A DNA stretch of 64,000 bases, taken from positions 7,492,501-7,556,500 of the forward strand of contig NZ_CP020555.1 in assembly GCF_002080455.1 (NCBI RefSeq), given 5' to 3'. Positions 16,990 through 25,551 of the stretch are shown piece after piece; position 1 is the first letter of the stretch; every line of letters begins with the position of its first letter. This stretch comes from Streptomyces sp. Sge12. GTDB lineage: Bacteria > Actinomycetota > Actinomycetes > Streptomycetales > Streptomycetaceae. A model generated the notes under the pieces. The model had not been told where the DNA came from. It saw only the letters and a program-made list of their open reading frames with translations, and did no database searches. Both the position numbers and the translations under genes were made by a program.

Positions 16990-17973
16990 TCAGGCGGCCA
17001 CGTCGAGGGAGAAGGCGTCGGTGGACCGGCGGATCGCGTCGACGGTGGCCACGATGTCGGCCGGAGGCCGCCCCCGCGTCGTGGCGTACACCTCCTGGGT
17101 GAGTTCCCGGCCGTCGGCGTCCACGACCGGAACCCATCTGAAGGTGGATGCCTTCGGGCCGGCGAGGATGTTCCCTTCCTTGAAGGGGTCGGCGATGTCC
17201 GAGGGGATGACCACCGTGCCGTGCCTGTCCTCGCCGAACGCGACGAGGGCCTTGCTGCTGTAGGCGTCGAGTTTCACCATCGGCGCGGGAAGGCCCGCCG
17301 CCCGGACGCTGCGGTTGAGGAGTCGACGTGAGCGCGTCGGGCCCGGCGGCACCAGCAGCGGTCCCTCATGGATCAGCTCGTCCAGCCCGATCCGGTCACG
17401 GGTGTCGGAGCCGGGCAGCATCGCTTCCAGGCGTGACGTGTACAGGCGATGCTCCTTCAGTTCCTCTCGGCGCCTGCTGGGTTCGGGCGGGGGACCGACC
17501 ACGAGGTCGATCTCACCGCCCGCGAGGGCGCCGATCACGTGGCTCTCGAAAATGATCGTGGATCGGTCCTGCTCACCCAGAATGCGGCTGTGCACGGTCA
17601 TCTCGCTCCGCTCGAGTTCCAGGATCACGGGCGAAATGAAGAACGCGTGCTGGGGGAGGAAGGCCAGCGTGAGTGTTCGGGTACCGAGCCGACTCGCGCC
17701 CTTCCAGAGTTCGACCATGGTCCGCGCGTAGCGCAGGAGACTCTCGCCGAGATCCGTCGGAACCTGTTTGCCATTGTGTTCGACCAGCAGTTGCCGACCG
17801 CCGAATGCGCTTCGCAGTTCCTGAAGGTTCTGGCGGACCGACGAGGGGGATCCCTCGCCCGTGACCTCACCGAGAAGCCGGGCGGCGCTGGTGATCGTTC
17901 CTTCGTCGACCACGGCGATGAAATTGCGCAGCCGTTGGAGGGTGATCTTCGCGTGCGGAGAGTGTTCTGCCAT
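16990..17973 (-). CDS. LysR-type transcriptional regulator
   Basis: 327 aa from the ATG at 17973. The N-terminal winged helix-turn-helix is recognisable (LQRLRNFIAVVDEGTITSAARLL, then VRQNLQELRSAFGGRQLLVE) although it carries a short insertion (GEVTGEGSP) relative to standard LysR proteins. The C-terminal part has the two-lobed effector domain with ALAGGEIDLVVGPPP. LTTRs usually autoregulate and control a divergent target; here that would be the 18220-19607 genes across a 246-base gap. Start is uncertain: GGGAG abuts the ATG, and an in-frame GTG lies 15 bases upstream. The effector is unknown. Confidence 0.85.
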   Translation of the reverse strand: MAEHSPHAKITLQRLRNFIAVVDEGTITSAARLLGEVTGEGSPSSVRQNLQELRSAFGGRQLLVEHNGKQVPTDLGESLLRYARTMVELWKGASRLGTRTLTLAFLPQHAFFISPVILELERSEMTVHSRILGEQDRSTIIFESHVIGALAGGEIDLVVGPPPEPSRRREELKEHRLYTSRLEAMLPGSDTRDRIGLDELIHEGPLLVPPGPTRSRRLLNRSVRAAGLPAPMVKLDAYSSKALVAFGEDRHGTVVIPSDIADPFKEGNILAGPKASTFRWVPVVDADGRELTQEVYATTRGRPPADIVATVDAIRRSTDAFSLDVAA

Positions 17974-18219
17974 CTCCCAAGGATGCACGCCGCGGGCTGA
18001 CCTTTTCGGCGAACAGAAGAGGAAGTACCGACCGGCGCAGCAGAAGGTCTGACACCCCGGCAGGAGAACTGTGCTGGCATGCCTCAGCAGCAGTACTCCT
18101 GTCGGCATGAGACATCTACCGTTGCGGGGGGCGCACGGCATTGGGAGGGTGTGAGTTGGGGTCGCCGACGTCACCGGCGACCCCAACCAGCCAGCCGACA
18201 GCAGCCCTGAGGAGCCGTC

Positions 18220-18711
18220 ATGTCGACGCGGAGCCATCTTAGGACGACCACCGATACCGGGGACAGTGGCACTCGGTCCAGACCTCCCCAGCTCATGCTG
18301 CAGACCTGGGTCGGCATCCAGCCGGCCTGGGCCGTCAGTAGCTACTTCTGGCCGGACGCCGGCCTCGCCGTCTACGCGTGCTTCCCCGTCGGGCTCGGTA
18401 TCGCGTTCGCGGCCCGGCGCTTCAGCTGGGTCGCCACCCCGACCGCTCTCAGCCTGATCGTGGCAACCCTCATGTCGATGATCGTCGACACCGCCGGCGC
18501 GGAATCCATCGCCGGCGCCGCGATGACCCTGCTCTACTTCGCGGGCGAGATCAAGGCCCGCGCACTCAGGCTCGCCTCGACCCTGTCGGACGCGCTGAGC
18601 GAGCGCATCGCGCACAAGGTGAGGGGTGACCTCCTGTCGCACACGCCTTCCCTCGCCTCGGACGCGGGTGCCGAACCCCCGCCCCCGCCCCGGCCCCGCT
18701 CCACTCCGTAG
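18220..18711 (+). CDS. membrane-associated hypothetical protein
   Basis: 163 aa, ATG with GAGGAG at ideal spacing. After a polar N-terminus (about 30 residues) there are two or three hydrophobic stretches (residues about 45-65, 70-90, 100-110), then a basic amphipathic segment and a Pro-rich tail (PPPPPRPRS). It is the first gene divergent from the LysR regulator and is followed by two further small plus-strand genes, so it is the likely primary target. No family recognised. Confidence 0.6.
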   Translation: MSTRSHLRTTTDTGDSGTRSRPPQLMLQTWVGIQPAWAVSSYFWPDAGLAVYACFPVGLGIAFAARRFSWVATPTALSLIVATLMSMIVDTAGAESIAGAAMTLLYFAGEIKARALRLASTLSDALSERIAHKVRGDLLSHTPSLASDAGAEPPPPPRPRSTP

Positions 18712-18782
18712 CCCCGGACCGGAGTCCTCCCTCTGCCCGACATCCGGGTCCGTTCCGCACCACCGCAAGGAGCCTTCACGCC

Positions 18783-19214
18783 ATGCCGCTCAGCCGAGAG
18801 CACACCCTCGCACTGCCGCCGATCCCGTCATCGGAATGTCTCGCCTGGAACAGCGCCGACTTGGTGTTCAAGGAGTTCGGTATCGGCGAAGGGGATCCAG
18901 CCCTGACGGCTGCCTGCCGGATCGTCAGCTCGCTCATGCTCAGGGCGTCCAGCCGGAGCGCGAACCCCCTGGACACGGTATCCCTCACCTACTCCGCCAC
19001 AGCGGACCACATTTCGGTGGCATTGACGGAGAAAATGCCATCCACTCCTCTCGCCGCGTGCGCCATCGATGGTGACCGGCCGCGTACCGCCGCCCACAGC
19101 ATGCAGGTACTGGTGGCCGCCGCGGCCGAGATGGGCGGCACCCTCACGGTTCTCCACCCGGAGGAAGGCCTCGAAACGATCACACACGTGCAGCTGCCGT
19201 TGACGCGGCGGTGA
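18783..19214 (+). CDS. small protein with possible degenerate HATPase-like fold
   Basis: 143 aa, ATG preceded by AAGGAG. The order helix (ALTAACRIVSSLMLRA), strand pair (DTVSLTYSATADHISVAL), helix (SMQVLVAAAAEMGGTLTVL) and final strand is reminiscent of the anti-sigma-factor/GHKL ATPase proteins common in Streptomyces. The N-box Asn and G-box motifs are not visible, so ATP binding is doubtful. It is 71 bases after the membrane protein gene and 57 before the next gene on the same strand. Function unknown. Confidence 0.55.
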   Translation: MPLSREHTLALPPIPSSECLAWNSADLVFKEFGIGEGDPALTAACRIVSSLMLRASSRSANPLDTVSLTYSATADHISVALTEKMPSTPLAACAIDGDRPRTAAHSMQVLVAAAAEMGGTLTVLHPEEGLETITHVQLPLTRR

Positions 19215-19271
19215 ATCGAACCGGTGAATCCCCGAACCCACTTGCACTCTGCCGGCCCGAGGAGTCGAACC

Positions 19272-19607
19272 ATGCCCATTCATTTCACGGTTGACGGCTT
19301 TCTGGACGAACGCGGAAATCTGAGGGTGTGGTGCTGCTTCTGCATCGACTGGCACGCACACGCTGCCGTGGGGCTGCGCCCGGCGGACCGCGTCTCGCTC
19401 ACGCCGCACTGCTTCGCTCCGGACAGCCCCTATTTGCAGAGCACGGGACTCACGGCCGTCGTCAGCCCGGTTCCGTGGTCGGAGGTGAGGGAAACCGTCA
19501 CGCAAGCGACCCGGAGCCAGCATCGGGCGATTGCACAAGGGGTGCTGTCCGCCGACACCGCGCACCTCCGCAGACAGACCGTCACCGTTCCGACGGCCCA
19601 TCTCTGA
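19272..19607 (+). CDS. hypothetical protein with N-terminal CCxC
   Basis: 111 aa, ATG at 19272 with GAGGAG ahead; an ATG at 19224 has no ribosome site. A beta-hairpin-like start (IHFTVDGFLDERGNL) leads to VWCCFCIDWHAHA, a cluster of three Cys and two His that could bind a metal. The remainder is unremarkable. Third gene of the plus-strand set facing the LysR regulator. No family recognised. Confidence 0.55.
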   Translation: MPIHFTVDGFLDERGNLRVWCCFCIDWHAHAAVGLRPADRVSLTPHCFAPDSPYLQSTGLTAVVSPVPWSEVRETVTQATRSQHRAIAQGVLSADTAHLRRQTVTVPTAHL

Positions 19608-19639
19608 CGGGTGCGCCCGCATCTGTACTGTCAGCGGAG

Positions 19640-20176
19640 ATGGGCATAGAACAGGCTGTCGAAGTCCTTGCCAGGGCCGTTCTCACGTTCGCGAGACAGC
19701 ACCGGCTCGGGCGCGGATCCGAAGCCCGACCGCTCACGGTCGTCCCCGGGTTCTCGTACGGGACCTACCGGTTCGATGCCCTGGCAGCGGCTTCGCCGCC
19801 GGTGCACGAGAACCTGGAGGAGGCTGTGCTTCGGGTCAAGAGCATGCTGCGGCCGAAGGTCGTCACCCGGCAGCCGGTCCCGTACCCAACCGGTGCGAGA
19901 GGTCCACGAACACCCCGGAGACGCTCCGAATCCGTAGCGGTGTTCGCGGAACCTCTCTCCGAACCGGATGTTGTGCGAGGGGGGCGGGGAGCCGGATCTC
20001 AGTCGATCTGGAGTTCGCCCATCCGGCTCCAGCCGGTTGCGCCCTCGATGGTGGTGCTGACGATCTCGGGCGTACGGGTCACCAGCGGCCGCATCGTCTC
20101 CAGCGCGGCGGCGAAGTGCTCGGAGGTGACGTGTGCCTCGGCGGCGTCGTCCTGGAAGGCCTCGACCAGGACGTAG
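19640..20176 (+). other. possible decayed coding fragment
   Basis: From an ATG at 19640 about 85 codons have coding-like composition (AVEVLARAVLTFARQHR, LEEAVLRVKSMLRPK), after which the frame degenerates and runs into the opposite-strand ABM gene. GCGGAG abuts the ATG with no spacing. I read it as the remnant of a gene 3'-truncated by rearrangement, or chance. Nothing else is seen in 19608-19998. Confidence 0.25.
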
Positions 20177-20322
20177 GTGTTCGGCTCCTCCAGGCTGCGC
20201 GACCACTCGAACCAGAGGTTCCCGGGCTCGGCACGGGTGGCGCGGGTGAACGGCGCGACCTTGTCGGGCCACGCGTCGACGTATTCGGGCTTGACGGGGA
20301 ATTTCACCACAATGAAGATCAC
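19999..20322 (-). CDS. antibiotic biosynthesis monooxygenase (ABM) domain protein
   Basis: 107 aa, GTG at 20322. A single ferredoxin-like ABM domain: IFIVVKFPVKPEY first strand, TRAEPGNLWFEWSRS, NTYVLVEAFQDDAAEAHVTSEHF and the closing helix. Family members (YgiN, putative quinol monooxygenases) dimerise and oxidise quinols or aromatic polyketides without cofactor. The single-domain length is typical. No ribosome site is obvious. It stands alone, so housekeeping quinol turnover is more likely than antibiotic tailoring. Confidence 0.85.
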   Translation of the reverse strand: MIFIVVKFPVKPEYVDAWPDKVAPFTRATRAEPGNLWFEWSRSLEEPNTYVLVEAFQDDAAEAHVTSEHFAAALETMRPLVTRTPEIVSTTIEGATGWSRMGELQID

Positions 20323-20393
20323 ACGGGCATTCTATGCAGGTTGATGCGCGGGGCGGCGCGCCGCGGGGCACGGTCCGCCGGCCGACCCCCCTC

Positions 20394-21965
20394 CTATCCG
20401 CCGAGCAGTGGCAGGGCCGGGAACGTGTGGTCCTGCCAGATCAGGCGGGAGGCCTCCTCCGGGTAGGCGGCGACGGCCGGCCGGGTGTCGAAGAGCCGTA
20501 CGAGCCGCTGCTCGTCGTCGTACGCGGGCCAGCCGGGGTCGCCGTGGGCGGCGAACGCCGTCCAGGCGGCCCGCATCCGTGCGGACAGCTCCTCCGCCTC
20601 CGGGAACGGGCTCTCGCCGATCAGTACGGCGGGCTGGCCGCGGTCCAGGTTGCCGAAGACCAGGGGCACGTCGAGGCCGTGGCAGGCGCCGAGGGCGCCG
20701 CCCATGCCCGGGGCGGACCAGGTCAGCTCGTAGACGTGGGCGCGGCCGCCGGCGGCGGTCTGCGCCAGGGCGAGGTGGAGGGACGGCATGCGGAACAGCC
20801 AGTCGGAGCCGACCAGCTCGTACAGTTCGTCCGGCCCGGCGCCGGGAAACGCACCGCGGTAGCGGCGGGCGGCGTCCCGGCCGGGGCCGAAGACGTTCAG
20901 GGCGGTCTCGGCCTGCTCCGCAGTGATCTGGCCGAGTAGCCCGTCGAGCGCGGTGAGCAGCCGCGTTTCGTCGCGGGTGTGGCCGACGAGGAGGTCGACG
21001 CCCCGTCCCGCGCCCTCGGCCAGGGCCTGCCAGGGCGTGACCGGCAGGACGTCTCCGTCGACGACCGGCGAGAACGGGATCGCCCGGAGCCCGATCGGAC
21101 CCCAGCGATCCGCCCACCGGTCCATCTTGGCGCCGACCGCGTCACCGGCGGCGGAGAGCCGGACGGGGTCCACCTGCGACAGGTCGCCCACCGTGGGCGC
21201 CAACCCCAGCTCGGCGGCGCAAGCGGCGGCGATGTCGGCGGCGAGTTCCGGCGAGAAGTACGTGCCCGGCACGCTCTGTGCCACGGCCCGTCCGAAGAGC
21301 CCGGCCGCGCGCGGCATCGCCAGCAGCGCGGCGACCGATCCGGCGCCCGCCGACTGGCCGAAGACCGTGACACGGTCCGGGTCACCGCCGAAGGCCCGGA
21401 TGTTGTCGCGCACCCACTCCAGGGCGGCCACCTGGTCCAGCAGGCCGCGGTTGGCGGGTGCCCCCTCGATCTGCCCGAAACCCTCCAGTCCCACCCGGTA
21501 GTTGAACGTCACCACGACGACGCCGCCGTCGCGTGACAGGCGGCTGCCGTCGTACTCGGGAAGACCGGACATGCCGATCGAGTAGGCGCCGCCCTGGATC
21601 CACACCATCACCGGCAGCGCCGCGCCCGGGCCCGGTTCGGGCGACCAGACGTTGACCGTCAGCCAGTCGTCGCCCGCCGTGTCCCGCGCCAGCGCGTCCA
21701 TGCCGAAATGGCCGCCCTGAGGGGGCGGCGGTCCGTACGCCGTCGCCCTCAGGACCCCGTCCCATCCCCGTACGGGCCGCGGCGCGGCGAAACGCAGCGC
21801 GCCGACCGGCGGCTCGGCGAACGGGATGCCGCGGAAGACCGCCACACCGCCCTCGCGGCTGCCGCGCAGCGCCCCGCCCGCCACCCGGACCTCGGGCTCG
21901 GAAGCGAAGGACTCGGACGGCTCGGATACGAAGGACTCGGACGGCTCGGGCGCGGTATCGGTCAT
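20394..21965 (-). CDS. type-B carboxylesterase
   Basis: 523 aa, ATG at 21965 with GAGGAAGAG upstream; an in-frame extension to 22373 enters the next gene and is rejected. Alpha/beta-hydrolase of the cholinesterase/pNB-esterase family: FRGIPFAEPPVG, oxyanion hole WIQGGAYS, nucleophile elbow FGQSAGAGS, acid in HTRDETRL region, and catalytic His in GACHGLDVPLVFG. No signal peptide. The N-terminus holds two tandem copies of the eight-residue unit SESF(V/A)SEP, encoded by a 24-bp direct repeat. It hydrolyses carboxylic esters; substrate unknown. Confidence 0.92.
   Translation of the reverse strand: MTDTAPEPSESFVSEPSESFASEPEVRVAGGALRGSREGGVAVFRGIPFAEPPVGALRFAAPRPVRGWDGVLRATAYGPPPPQGGHFGMDALARDTAGDDWLTVNVWSPEPGPGAALPVMVWIQGGAYSIGMSGLPEYDGSRLSRDGGVVVVTFNYRVGLEGFGQIEGAPANRGLLDQVAALEWVRDNIRAFGGDPDRVTVFGQSAGAGSVAALLAMPRAAGLFGRAVAQSVPGTYFSPELAADIAAACAAELGLAPTVGDLSQVDPVRLSAAGDAVGAKMDRWADRWGPIGLRAIPFSPVVDGDVLPVTPWQALAEGAGRGVDLLVGHTRDETRLLTALDGLLGQITAEQAETALNVFGPGRDAARRYRGAFPGAGPDELYELVGSDWLFRMPSLHLALAQTAAGGRAHVYELTWSAPGMGGALGACHGLDVPLVFGNLDRGQPAVLIGESPFPEAEELSARMRAAWTAFAAHGDPGWPAYDDEQRLVRLFDTRPAVAAYPEEASRLIWQDHTFPALPLLGG
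21905..21949. repeat. 24-bp tandem repeat in esterase N-terminus
   Basis: A 21-base unit beginning CGAAGGACTCGG occurs twice with a 24-base period. It encodes a serine/glutamate-rich octapeptide repeat ahead of the catalytic domain, a likely disordered and slippage-prone tail. Confidence 0.75.
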
Positions 21966-22074
21966 CACGGCTCTTCCTCGGGCGGCTTGGACGATCCGGA
22001 TCATCCCGCTGCCGCGCGATGCGTGCCAGTCAATTATCCCCGGTGGGACGATCCGTCGGTCCTTCGCCCAGGCG

Positions 22075-23019
22075 TCAGGAGAGCAGGTCGATCCTCTGCC
22101 CGAGGTCATGCTGCTCTGCCTGCCGGTACGCGAGCCATGCCAGGGCGAGGTCTTGCCAGGGCAGTCCGACGGGCGCGTAGACGGAGCGGGCCGTCGCATC
22201 GGTGCGCCCCGGATGGCCGCCGCGCAGCACCTCTCCGAGCGTGGCTTCGGCGGCCGAGGCCGGAAGGCCCGCGGCCGCCAGGGCGCCCATGGACGCGGCG
22301 AGTTCCCGGTCGTCGACGACCAGGAGCGCGGATTCCAGCACATCGGCCGAGAGCTCCTGCTTCCCGGGTTCATCGGCTCCCAGACTCGTCACGTGCTGAC
22401 CCGGCCTCGTATCCGCCAGCCGCAGCAACGGCACGCGCGACCAGGTCGCCATCAGGACGATGTCGGCGACCGCCGCGACCTCCGCCGCAGACCCCAGGAG
22501 GCGGCCGCCGTGGCGTGCGGTGAAGGCGTTCGCCCGATCCGGATCCGCGTCGTGGACGACCAACTCGCGATGCCGGCGCAGGGTTCCCAGGCCGCGCACC
22601 ATGAGCTCGGCCTGCGCACCCGCGCCGATCACCCCGAGCACCGCGCCTTCCGCGGAGGCGGGGCCGGCCAGCAGATGGGTTCCCAGGGCCGCAGCCAGTC
22701 CGGTACGCCATGCGGTGACGGTGGCGGAATCCAGCAGCGCGAGCAGCTCGCCGTCGTGACCGCTGTGAAGGCAGATCACTCCGCGCAGGGCCGGTCGGGC
22801 TCCCGGGAACTTGGCGTTGACCTTCACCGTGTACGCCTCGACACCCGGCAGCACACCGGGGATCAGGGCCGTGGCCGTTCCCGGGAAGGGCAGGTCCGTC
22901 CGTACCCGTTGCCCGACGGTCGGCGAGGCGGCGGCGAGGAAACCGTCGCGCAGCGCACCGATGCAGGACACCGGCTCCAGCACGGCCTCTAGGTCACTTC
23001 GGGTCAGTAGGCGGGTCAC
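22075..23019 (-). CDS. ornithine cyclodeaminase / mu-crystallin family protein
   Basis: 314 aa, GTG at 23019; a nearby ATG is out of frame. Family marks: AYTVKVNAKFPG, LLDSATVTAWRTGLAAALGTHLLA, and a Rossmann start GVIGAGAQAELMVRGL. Members are NAD(P)-dependent ornithine cyclodeaminases, alanine dehydrogenases, or delta-1-pyrroline-2-carboxylate reductases; sequence alone does not separate these. Cytoplasmic. It is on the same strand as the esterase, 109 bases upstream of its start, so they may or may not be cotranscribed. Confidence 0.88.
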   Translation of the reverse strand: MTRLLTRSDLEAVLEPVSCIGALRDGFLAAASPTVGQRVRTDLPFPGTATALIPGVLPGVEAYTVKVNAKFPGARPALRGVICLHSGHDGELLALLDSATVTAWRTGLAAALGTHLLAGPASAEGAVLGVIGAGAQAELMVRGLGTLRRHRELVVHDADPDRANAFTARHGGRLLGSAAEVAAVADIVLMATWSRVPLLRLADTRPGQHVTSLGADEPGKQELSADVLESALLVVDDRELAASMGALAAAGLPASAAEATLGEVLRGGHPGRTDATARSVYAPVGLPWQDLALAWLAYRQAEQHDLGQRIDLLS

Positions 23020-23101
23020 GCGCCCATGATTCCTCAGAGCCCGGCCGCCGGCGGCGCCGGAGCCGGGGCCGGAGCGGGGACACCGACCGGGCCGGTGGCG
23101 C

Positions 23102-24310
23102 TCAGGTGGCCACGGCGACCCGTACGGTCTCCACCCAGGGCGGGGGCTCGGGCGGGTCCTGCCCGACCAGAGCGGCGATCAGCCGGCAGGACGGTGTCTC
23201 CTGCGGCCACGGCGTGTACCCGTCGGTCAGCACGACCACGATGTTCGGCCGGTCGGGCAGGGCCAGCGCGGCGTCGATGCCGACCCGCATGTCCGTGCCC
23301 CCGCCGCCGGCCAGGGTCACCTCGCCGGCGCTGCGCACCCGGGTCACGGCGTGCACGTCGGCGTCGCACGCGAGGACGGCGATCCGGTTGCCGCCGACGC
23401 CCACCTCCCGCAGGACACCGGTGACTTCGGCGAGGGCGGCCGCGAGGTCGTCCGGGCCCATCGACCCCGAGGTGTCGATGACGACGGCCACCCGCGGCAG
23501 CGGCCTGCGCAGACTCGGCAGCACCACCCGGCCGCCGAGCGCGGGCGTGCGGCGCGAGGGACGGCGGTACGTGTAGTCGACCGCGCCGCTCGCCCACGCG
23601 GCTGCCTCGCGGACCGCTCCGGCCAGCGCCCGGCGCCAGTCGACGGAAGGCTCCAGCAGCTCCTCGGCCCACCGGGCCCAGCCCTCGGGGATCCGGCCCC
23701 GGGTGCGCTGGTGGGCCCGTACGGCCTCGGCGGTCTGGCGGCGCAGCGCCTCCGCCTCCACCGGGCCGACCCGGGCGGGGCCGCCGTCCTCGCCCAGCTC
23801 CCACGGCGTGGGGGTGCCGTGCGCGCCGGAACCGCAGTCCGGCCCGTGGGGTGTGCGGGGGATCGCCGGCAGGTAGGTCTCGAACAGGCCGCCCGTGGGC
23901 AGGCCGTACAGTCTGGGCTCCATCCGGCCCTCGGGCAGCGCCAGCCCGTCGGCGAGCAGGTCGTCGTTGATCTCGCAGTCCTGGGCGATGTTGACCCGGA
24001 CCGGATCGCGCTGGTCGGCGGCGGGCAGCCGCTCGGCCCGGCCGTGGTGGTCGCGCAGCAGGTGCGCCACCTCGTGGATCCACACCCCGGCCAGCAGGGC
24101 GACCGGGGTCGCCTCCACGAAGGCGGGCGAGACGTAGCAGCGCCAGTGCCGGTCGACGCCCATGGTGCGTACCCCGGCCGAGGGGACCACGGTCAGGGCG
24201 TACAGCGCGGAGGCGAGGTACGGACGGGCCTCGGCAGCCTTGTAACGGGCAGCCAGCAGCTTCGCGCGGTCCAGGGCCGCGGCCGGGGCCGGGATCATGT
24301 CCGGGGTCAT
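23102..24310 (-). CDS. metallopeptidase-like / VWA protein (DUF2201 type)
   Basis: 402 aa from ATG at 24310 (alternatives: ATG 24298, GTG 24340). N-terminal half is the putative metallopeptidase domain with a zincin-like helix WIHEVAHLLRDH (HExxH) and AQDCEINDDLL. C-terminal half is a VWA-like domain with the MIDAS start VVIDTSGSMG and GGGGTDM plus VVVLTDG. VWA proteins of this class act as partners of MoxR ATPases, which remodel or activate targets. It is the last gene of the LRR-ankyrin-MoxR-VWA operon, 41 bases after the ATPase stop. The start region has repeated CCGGAC/CCGGAC units encoding P-D-P-D, making the start ambiguous. Confidence 0.85.
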   Translation of the reverse strand: MTPDMIPAPAAALDRAKLLAARYKAAEARPYLASALYALTVVPSAGVRTMGVDRHWRCYVSPAFVEATPVALLAGVWIHEVAHLLRDHHGRAERLPAADQRDPVRVNIAQDCEINDDLLADGLALPEGRMEPRLYGLPTGGLFETYLPAIPRTPHGPDCGSGAHGTPTPWELGEDGGPARVGPVEAEALRRQTAEAVRAHQRTRGRIPEGWARWAEELLEPSVDWRRALAGAVREAAAWASGAVDYTYRRPSRRTPALGGRVVLPSLRRPLPRVAVVIDTSGSMGPDDLAAALAEVTGVLREVGVGGNRIAVLACDADVHAVTRVRSAGEVTLAGGGGTDMRVGIDAALALPDRPNIVVVLTDGYTPWPQETPSCRLIAALVGQDPPEPPPWVETVRVAVAT

Positions 24311-24351
24311 GTCCGGGTCCGGGTCCGGGGCCGGTCGCACGGCGGCCCGGC

Positions 24352-25551
24352 TCAGTTGCCGCCCGGCAGCGAGCCGGACAGCTGGAGCAGTTCCACGAAG
24401 GCGTCGATCCCGGCGGGCACCGGCCAGTCGAGGTCGCGCATCGCGGCGAGGTCCGCGGCGGCGCGGGCGGCCACATCGGGCACGCCCGCGTCCACGGCCT
24501 TGGCGAGGACCGCCCAACCCGCCTCCCAGCGGGGGCGGGTGAGCTCGCTCTGCACGGCCGCCACCACGGCGATGAGGAAGGCCAGCTGGCGGTCCCCGCG
24601 CTCGGGCAGGTCGAAGCCGTCCGGGTCGGCCAGCACCCGGTCCGGGTCGGGCAGGTCGAGGTGTTCGAGGTACGAGAGCAGTTCGATGCCGGCGGCTTCG
24701 CCCACGGCGCCGGTGAGCGCGGTGGCCAGGGCCTCCCGGCCCGTCGAGGCCGCGTACCCCGTGGCCAGCAGTCGCAGCGCCATCTCCCACGTACGCGGGG
24801 AGGGCCAGCCGCGGCCGCGTCCGGCGGCCTCGGCCGGCATGTGGTGGACCAGGCCCGGGCGGGCGGTGAGGAAGCCGGAGACGGCGCCGCGGGCCCGGGC
24901 GACCGAACCGGAGGCCTTGGCGGGATCGACGGCCGGGATGGCCACCTCGGGCCAGGTGCCGGCCATGCCGCGGGCCACGGTGCGCGGGTTGTGCGTCCAG
25001 TCGAGGTGGACGAAGCGGTTGGCGAGCGGCGGGCTGAGGTGCCAGCCGTCCGCGGCGCTGGCGGGCGGATTGGCCGCGGCGACGATCCGTACCGCCGCCG
25101 GGAGTTCGAGGCTGCCGACCCGGCGTTCCAGGACCACGCGGAGCAGGGCCGCCTGCACGGCCGGCGGGGCGGAGGACAGCTCGTCGAAGAACAGCAGTCC
25201 GTGGCCGGTGCGGGCGAGGCGCACCGCCCAGTCCGGCGGCGCCATGGGGACACCCGTGGTGGCCGGGTCCTCACCGACGATGGGCAGCCCGGCGAAGTCG
25301 GAGGGCTCGTGGACGCTGGCGATGACGGTTTCCAGTCGCACGCCGAGCGCGGTGGCGAGCTGCTCCATGCCGGCGGACTTGCCGATGCCCGGCTCACCCC
25401 ACAGGAGGACCGGCTGATTGGCCGTCACAGCCAGTGCCAGTGCTTCCAGTTGGGGGTTGGTTGCGGCCTCGGTGCGGGTGGCGCTCAGCCGCGCACCCAG
25501 GGCGTCGGCGGCGGCCAGGGCGCCTGCGGGCTGCGGCCGGTTTGCACTCAC
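24352..25551 (-). CDS. MoxR-type AAA+ ATPase
   Basis: 399 aa, GTG start overlapping the ankyrin gene stop by four bases. Walker A GEPGIGKS (residues about 51-58), Walker B LLFFDELSSA, sensor 1 VAAANPP, and the MoxR-style segment ETVIASVHEPSDFAG are present, followed by an alpha-helical lid and C-terminal region of about 150 residues. MoxR ATPases work with VWA-domain proteins, here the DUF2201-like gene directly downstream, as chaperone or metal-insertase-like machines. Coupled translation with the ankyrin gene suggests a stoichiometric complex. Confidence 0.9.
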   Translation of the reverse strand: MSANRPQPAGALAAADALGARLSATRTEAATNPQLEALALAVTANQPVLLWGEPGIGKSAGMEQLATALGVRLETVIASVHEPSDFAGLPIVGEDPATTGVPMAPPDWAVRLARTGHGLLFFDELSSAPPAVQAALLRVVLERRVGSLELPAAVRIVAAANPPASAADGWHLSPPLANRFVHLDWTHNPRTVARGMAGTWPEVAIPAVDPAKASGSVARARGAVSGFLTARPGLVHHMPAEAAGRGRGWPSPRTWEMALRLLATGYAASTGREALATALTGAVGEAAGIELLSYLEHLDLPDPDRVLADPDGFDLPERGDRQLAFLIAVVAAVQSELTRPRWEAGWAVLAKAVDAGVPDVAARAAADLAAMRDLDWPVPAGIDAFVELLQLSGSLPGGN

